From the NCBI GenBank assembly GCA_964398055.1, contig CAYNLK010000029.1, forward strand, positions 1 through 64,000: a stretch of DNA of 64,000 nucleotides, read 5' to 3'. This document shows positions 60,057-64,000 of this stretch, one piece after another; the first letter of the stretch is position 1, and each line of letters starts with the position of its first letter. The DNA comes from CAYNLK01 sp964398055 (lineage in GTDB: Bacteria > Chloroflexota > Anaerolineae > 4572-78 > J111). Both the position numbers and the translations under genes were made by a program. Below the pieces are notes generated by a model, which saw nothing but the letters and a program-made list of their open reading frames with translations, made no database searches and was not told the DNA's origin.

Positions 60057-62279
60057 TTATTCCCGTCGAACCAGAGTGGCCGGACGAGGAGAGGCGTCGG
60101 GTATAGGCGTGAGCGGGGATGGGGTTGGCACGCCTTTCCGATCTGGGGCGATTTCGGCGGTTTCTTTGCCCAGGGCAGCTTTGGCCTCGGCTTTGATTTG
60201 CTCGGGATATTTGATGCGGGGATGATGCACACCCTGCAAAATATCAACGAAGGCGGTACGGATTTTGTAGAGGTCGGCAATGGTCAGGTCACACTCATTG
60301 AGTTCGCCGGTATTCAATTTGTCGGAGATAACTTTCTGGACAATCTCATCGATTTCTTCGGCTGAGCCTGGTTTGAGCGCCCGCACGGTCGACTCTGAGA
60401 TGTCGGCCAACATCAGAACACCGTTTTCCCTGTTTTGCGGTCTGGGGCCGGGATAGTGGAAATCAGCCTCATCTACCTCCCGGTTATCCGCTTTGGCCGC
60501 CCCCATGGCTTGATAGTAAAAATATTTGACCAGGCTGGTGCCGTGGTGTTGGGCGATGCCGTCGCGGATAGGCTGGGGCAGTCGATATTTTTTGGCCAGG
60601 TTTAGACCATCTTTAACGTGACTGATGATAATCTGGGCGCTAATTTGGGGATCAAGCTTTTCGTGAACGTTAATCCCCTCCGGCTGGTTTTCGATGAAGA
60701 AGTAAGGCCGCTGCATTTTGCCAACATCGTGATAATAGGCCATCACCCGAACCAGCAACGAGTCAGCCCCAATCCGTTCCGCCGCCTGCTCGCTCAGATT
60801 GCTCACCATCAAGCTATGATGGTAAGTTCCCGGCGCTTTGAGCAGTAATTGCCGCAGCAGGGGGTGGGTGGGACGGGCCAGGTCGGTTAGTTGAATGGAG
60901 GTGGTGATGCCGGCCATACTGCCAATGGCAAATAGACCAATCAAGGCCAGGCCGGCGGCAAAAATGCTATTCAGCAAGCCAGCCAGCAGCAGAATGCCAA
61001 GCCTGGTCACTTCTACTTGCGGGCTAAAATTAAAAACCAGAATTACCGCCACATTGACAATACCGACGTAAACGCCGGCCCAGAGCACATTGTTCACTCG
61101 TTGGTTTCGACCAAGCGCCAGAATACCGGTCCACCCGCTCAGAATCAGGTAGATAACGATCACGGTTGGGTCCTGCTCGACGATATAACCGGCCAGAAAG
61201 GCTATAATGGTGGTGAGGATAAAGGCCAACTGCATATCGATAAGGATGACGATCATCATTGCCAGAGCCGCAATCGGAAAAAGATATGGGAGGGGGATAG
61301 TTGCCGGAATCATAAACCTGGCAATGGCAATGAAAGACAGGAGTAGGGCCGCCAGCAAGGGTAGGCGTCGATGATCCGACAAGATATGGACCGCGTGTTG
61401 TCCCAGGTAGACGCCAACGATGATCGTGATGAGTAGCATCAACACGGCCGGCGCGACAAAATCTTTGATCCAGCTAAATTGGGGCTTTTGCAAACCCAGC
61501 GCCTGAATCGCTTCCAACTCTTGGGGTCCAATGATCTGACCAGCCGGAATGATCAACTCGTTCTGTTCAAAGGTTACCAGCGAAGGTTTCACTGACTCCG
61601 CGGCGGTCTGTCGCTCGACCTCGGTGCGGACTTGGTCCGGGAAACTGTTGGGTTTGATTAAATCTTCGGTAATGGCCACGATCACGCTGGCCTGATCGTC
61701 GGGTGTGTCCAGGGCAACGTTGGTGGGTAGTTCACGCCGTTTGAGCAAAACCTGGTGCTCTCTGATCTCGGCCCGCATTGCCTCTTCAAGAATCTTGAGC
61801 GCTTCTTGCTTGGTTTCCCCCCAGGCCTGATCGTTCATAATGAAAATTTGATCGACCACGCTGTCGGACAGAGTCAGATCGGGGATGGCCGCAATCCAAT
61901 CCGATTTTGCCGCCAGAGAACCGTAAGGGTCGGCCCGAATGGAGTCCAGGTAATCAAAAATCTGGCGGAGGCGGTTGATCTGTTGGCGGGCAACGGTAGG
62001 GTCCGGTGGGGTATAGACCGTTGATACGGCATTGCGGGCCCGTTCCCGTTCTGCTTCCGTTTGACTCTCGCTCACGTAGACAATCTGGCTGGGCGCAAAG
62101 ATATCCTGTGGCACCACGCTGCCGAGTTCCAAATTATCGATGATGTTGTCGGGAAAAAAATCGTAAATAAGGATCAGGGCGCCAATGATGAAAAATATAG
62201 CGGCAATTAAGAGACCCCGGAGAACATTCCGGTCGGTAATTCTGTTGGTACGGCTGGCGCGACTGCCATTGGCTTGCAT
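60057..62279 (-). CDS. 7TMR-HD family phosphohydrolase (PgpH-like c-di-AMP phosphodiesterase)
   Basis: A 740-residue membrane enzyme. One helix near 24-45, an extracytoplasmic 7TMR-HDED sensor (about 50-285), seven helices (about 285-480), then a cytoplasmic HD domain: HSLMVSNLSEQAAERIGADSLLVRVMAYYHDVGKMQRPYFF, ISHVKDGLNLAKKYRLPQPIRDGIAQHHGTSLVKYF. HD metal ligands are present. PgpH proteins hydrolyse c-di-AMP, and c-di-AMP in turn controls potassium uptake, which is relevant to the trk genes in the window. A short Lys/Pro-rich tail follows. CAGGAGTAG precedes ATG 62279. Confidence 0.93.
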   Translation of the reverse strand: MQANGSRASRTNRITDRNVLRGLLIAAIFFIIGALILIYDFFPDNIIDNLELGSVVPQDIFAPSQIVYVSESQTEAERERARNAVSTVYTPPDPTVARQQINRLRQIFDYLDSIRADPYGSLAAKSDWIAAIPDLTLSDSVVDQIFIMNDQAWGETKQEALKILEEAMRAEIREHQVLLKRRELPTNVALDTPDDQASVIVAITEDLIKPNSFPDQVRTEVERQTAAESVKPSLVTFEQNELIIPAGQIIGPQELEAIQALGLQKPQFSWIKDFVAPAVLMLLITIIVGVYLGQHAVHILSDHRRLPLLAALLLSFIAIARFMIPATIPLPYLFPIAALAMMIVILIDMQLAFILTTIIAFLAGYIVEQDPTVIVIYLILSGWTGILALGRNQRVNNVLWAGVYVGIVNVAVILVFNFSPQVEVTRLGILLLAGLLNSIFAAGLALIGLFAIGSMAGITTSIQLTDLARPTHPLLRQLLLKAPGTYHHSLMVSNLSEQAAERIGADSLLVRVMAYYHDVGKMQRPYFFIENQPEGINVHEKLDPQISAQIIISHVKDGLNLAKKYRLPQPIRDGIAQHHGTSLVKYFYYQAMGAAKADNREVDEADFHYPGPRPQNRENGVLMLADISESTVRALKPGSAEEIDEIVQKVISDKLNTGELNECDLTIADLYKIRTAFVDILQGVHHPRIKYPEQIKAEAKAALGKETAEIAPDRKGVPTPSPLTPIPDASPRPATLVRRE

Positions 62280-62316
62280 GAACTACTCCTGACGGCGCAG
62301 GGCAAGTTGGCCTGGA

Positions 62317-62763
62317 CTAGCTGCTTAGCAAATCCCGGACAATTTGATTGATGACTTTGCCATCGGCCTGACCCTTCAATTCGGTCGTGAGCCGCTTCAT
62401 CACCTGCCCCAGCCCCTTCACATCGGTAACCCCCAGTTCGATGATCACCGCCTGAGCTTTGGCCCTGATGTCCGCTTCGGACAATTGCGCCGGCAAATAG
62501 CCCTCCAGGATGGCTAATTCGGCGCTTTCTTGGGCTACTAAATCGACACGCCGGGCTTTGTCGAATTCGGCAATACTGTCGCGGCGCTGTTTGGCTTGCT
62601 TGGCGATAACCCCCAGCACCCCCGCATCATCGAACTCCTCACCGGCCTCAATTTCAGCGTACTTGATGGCCGATTTGAGACCGCGGAGGGTATCGGTGCG
62701 CACCTTATCTTTGTTCTTCATTGCTTCTTTAAGATCGTGGTTGAATTGATCCTTCAAACTCAT
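62317..62763 (-). CDS. GatB/YqeY domain protein
   Basis: A 148-residue protein of the YqeY family, related to the tail domain of the GatB amidotransferase subunit. MSLKDQFNHDLKEAMKNKDKVRTDTLRGLKSAIKYAEIEAG and YLPAQLSEADIRAKAQAVI and KGLGQVMKRLTTELKGQADGKVINQIVRDLL are typical. ATG 62763 follows AAGGAT and matches family length; a start at 62805 adds 14 residues. Function probably tied to tRNA-dependent amidation; not certain. Confidence 0.92.
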   Translation of the reverse strand: MSLKDQFNHDLKEAMKNKDKVRTDTLRGLKSAIKYAEIEAGEEFDDAGVLGVIAKQAKQRRDSIAEFDKARRVDLVAQESAELAILEGYLPAQLSEADIRAKAQAVIIELGVTDVKGLGQVMKRLTTELKGQADGKVINQIVRDLLSS

Positions 62764-62980
62764 TGGTAAAATCCTTCTTTGGCTAAGAAAATTTGTCTCT
62801 TTCACAATTATAGGGGTACGGAGGGGGGAGTCAAGCCATAACAGCGTAGTTTTTCGGGAATCGGCGCCCGTTTGACTAACTCACTTAGCCAGAATTATCG
62901 AGGGGAATAATTGAATGTAGCGACCACCGGTCACTGTCTACCACATGGCGGGCGGCCAACCGGGTTAAGCGGATCCGCTT

Positions 62981-63319
62981 TCAGCCAGGCGGCCAGGTCA
63001 TTCTGCGGCCGGCTAACAGGTGCATGTGAACGTGAAACACGCTTTGCCCGGACTGAGGTCCGGTATTGATGACCACACGGTAATCTGACAGACCTTGCTG
63101 GCGGGCAATCTTGGGTGCAGTCAGCAGCAGTTGGCCTAGCAGCGCCTGATCTTCAGCCCTGGCCTCGTTCAGTGAGGCCAGATGTCGCTTGGGGATGACC
63201 AAGATATGCACCGGCGCCTGCGGATTGATATCTTTAAAAGCCGTTACCTCGTCATCCTGGTAAATTGTCTCGCCTATCTCACCGGCGGCTATTTTACAAA
63301 AGATACAATCTTGACTCAT
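62981..63319 (-). CDS. HIT-family nucleotide hydrolase (Hint type)
   Basis: A 112-residue histidine-triad protein. CIFCKIAAGEI at the N-terminus, NPQAPVHILVIPKRHL and the triad VFHVHMHLLAGR (His-x-His-x-His) are complete. Hint proteins cleave adenosine phosphoramidates and bind purine nucleotides. The 62764-62980 gap has no gene. Confidence 0.95.
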   Translation of the reverse strand: MSQDCIFCKIAAGEIGETIYQDDEVTAFKDINPQAPVHILVIPKRHLASLNEARAEDQALLGQLLLTAPKIARQQGLSDYRVVINTGPQSGQSVFHVHMHLLAGRRMTWPPG

Positions 63320-63408
63320 GCTTGGCCTCCCGATATTTCAAATGTGTTGCATCCCACGTACTGCGGATTGCCTAAAATATTCGCTTGCCCCCACTGTCCA
63401 CCCGGCGT

Positions 63409-63909
63409 TTAATGCCCCTGTTCGGCCGCCGGGTCATCTCTGAGCAGCTCCAGGGCGTGCGGTAAGGCCGGTAAGATGGTTTGGAGATTCTCGCGGGCCG
63501 CTTTGGGGCTGCCGGGCAGATTGACAATCAAAGTGCGCCCGCGAATGCCGGCCACCGGTCTCGACAGCATAGCATGGGGGGTGATGGCGAGGCTGTCCCG
63601 TAACATCGCCTGCACCAGGCCGGGGGCTTCTTTCTCGATGACCAGCCGGGTTGCTTCAGGGGTAACATCACGCGGGGCAAAACCGGTGCCGCCGGTAGTG
63701 AAGATCAGCTCCAGGTGATGCCGGTCGACCCAGGCCAGCAGCGTATCTTTGATAACTTCCAGCTCATCTGGAACAACTTCGGTTTGCTCAACCGTGGCCT
63801 GTAATTGCTCAACGACAATCTGGCTAATGAGAGGGCCGCTTTTGTCCTCATAAATGCCCTGGGCGCCCCGGTCACTGATGGTCAAAACGCCAACTCTGGT
63901 TAACTGCAT
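63409..63909 (-). CDS. mog: MogA/MoaB-family molybdenum cofactor biosynthesis protein
   Basis: A 166-residue molybdopterin adenylyltransferase-like protein with VGVLTISDRGAQGIYEDKSGP, the catalytic TTGGTGFAPRDVTPEAT and LPGSPKAARENL. It adenylylates molybdopterin before molybdate insertion, serving the two molybdenum hydroxylases of the window. ATG 63909 is preferred over the TTG at 63918, because CGGAG lies ten bases upstream of the ATG. MogA versus MoaB cannot be settled from this alone. 63910-64000 holds nothing recognisable. Confidence 0.9.
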   Translation of the reverse strand: MQLTRVGVLTISDRGAQGIYEDKSGPLISQIVVEQLQATVEQTEVVPDELEVIKDTLLAWVDRHHLELIFTTGGTGFAPRDVTPEATRLVIEKEAPGLVQAMLRDSLAITPHAMLSRPVAGIRGRTLIVNLPGSPKAARENLQTILPALPHALELLRDDPAAEQGH

Positions 63910-64000
63910 CCGCGCCAAACTCCGGTCTACATCGGATAAACCGTTAGCAAATAGCTCTTGATCTGGTAGTAATCATAGCCTGATGATGATTTTTGGCAAA

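Overview
The window looks like a piece of a Chloroflexota (Anaerolineae-like) chromosome, probably from a metagenome-derived or draft genome. The reasons are gene content (multiple 2-oxoacid:ferredoxin oxidoreductases, BMP- and Liv-type ABC importers, TP-rich linkers on PA14/PKD and glutamine cyclotransferase surface proteins), moderately high GC, and many dispersed palindromic elements. The phylum is an inference from protein style, not from a marker gene.

Region 1 (1-24.8 kb) is one long run of same-strand genes. It starts with a Rieske oxygenase, then a complete BMP-family nucleoside/purine-type ABC importer whose binding lipoprotein carries a tandem-duplicated domain, and a molybdenum hydroxylase large subunit. 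It continues with a PaaK-type aryl-CoA ligase, an ACT-domain protein, a 2x[4Fe-4S] ferredoxin, a four-subunit POR-type oxidoreductase (porG-D-A-B), a three-subunit KOR-type oxidoreductase (korA-B-C), a second PaaK-type ligase and a complete Liv amino-acid importer (livJHMGF). The simplest reading is anaerobic uptake of amino acids or aryl acids and purines, conversion of 2-oxoacids to acyl-CoAs with reduction of ferredoxin, and CoA-ligation of (aryl) acids.

Region 2 (24.8-35.3 kb) holds a gene remnant, malQ, a MocR/LysN-type aminotransferase with a terminator-like hairpin in its leader next to an SGNH hydrolase, obg, nadD, and a 1092-residue membrane-anchored SH3b/PA14/PKD protein.

Region 3 (35.3-48.2 kb) begins with a MITE. 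It then has an FAD-subunit plus XdhD-like molybdenum hydroxylase pair in which the N-terminal [2Fe-2S] domain has lost all eight ligand cysteines, twin palindromic elements, a Trk potassium system (trkH plus two TrkA-like regulators) behind a two-component system with a doubly broken histidine kinase, and a double-anchored protein made of exactly 7x54 followed by 7x49 residue repeats.

Region 4 (48.2-58.8 kb) is patchy accessory DNA: two MITEs with target-site duplications, an anSME-type radical SAM enzyme with a coupled DUF2085-like membrane protein, an orphan metal ABC permease behind a Fur-like box, and a glutamine cyclotransferase. It ends in a decaying block (DUF2293 remnant, truncated antitoxin, PadR regulator, ABC ATPase with a nonsense codon, FtsX permease with a 3' frameshift, RidA) next to an orphan 3' half of a tRNA-Arg.

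Region 5 (58.9-64 kb) is conserved housekeeping: tRNA-Lys(CTT), dgkA, ybeY, a PgpH-like HD hydrolase, a YqeY-like protein, a HIT protein and a MogA/MoaB molybdenum-cofactor protein. No CRISPR array, prophage, defence island or complete insertion sequence was seen.
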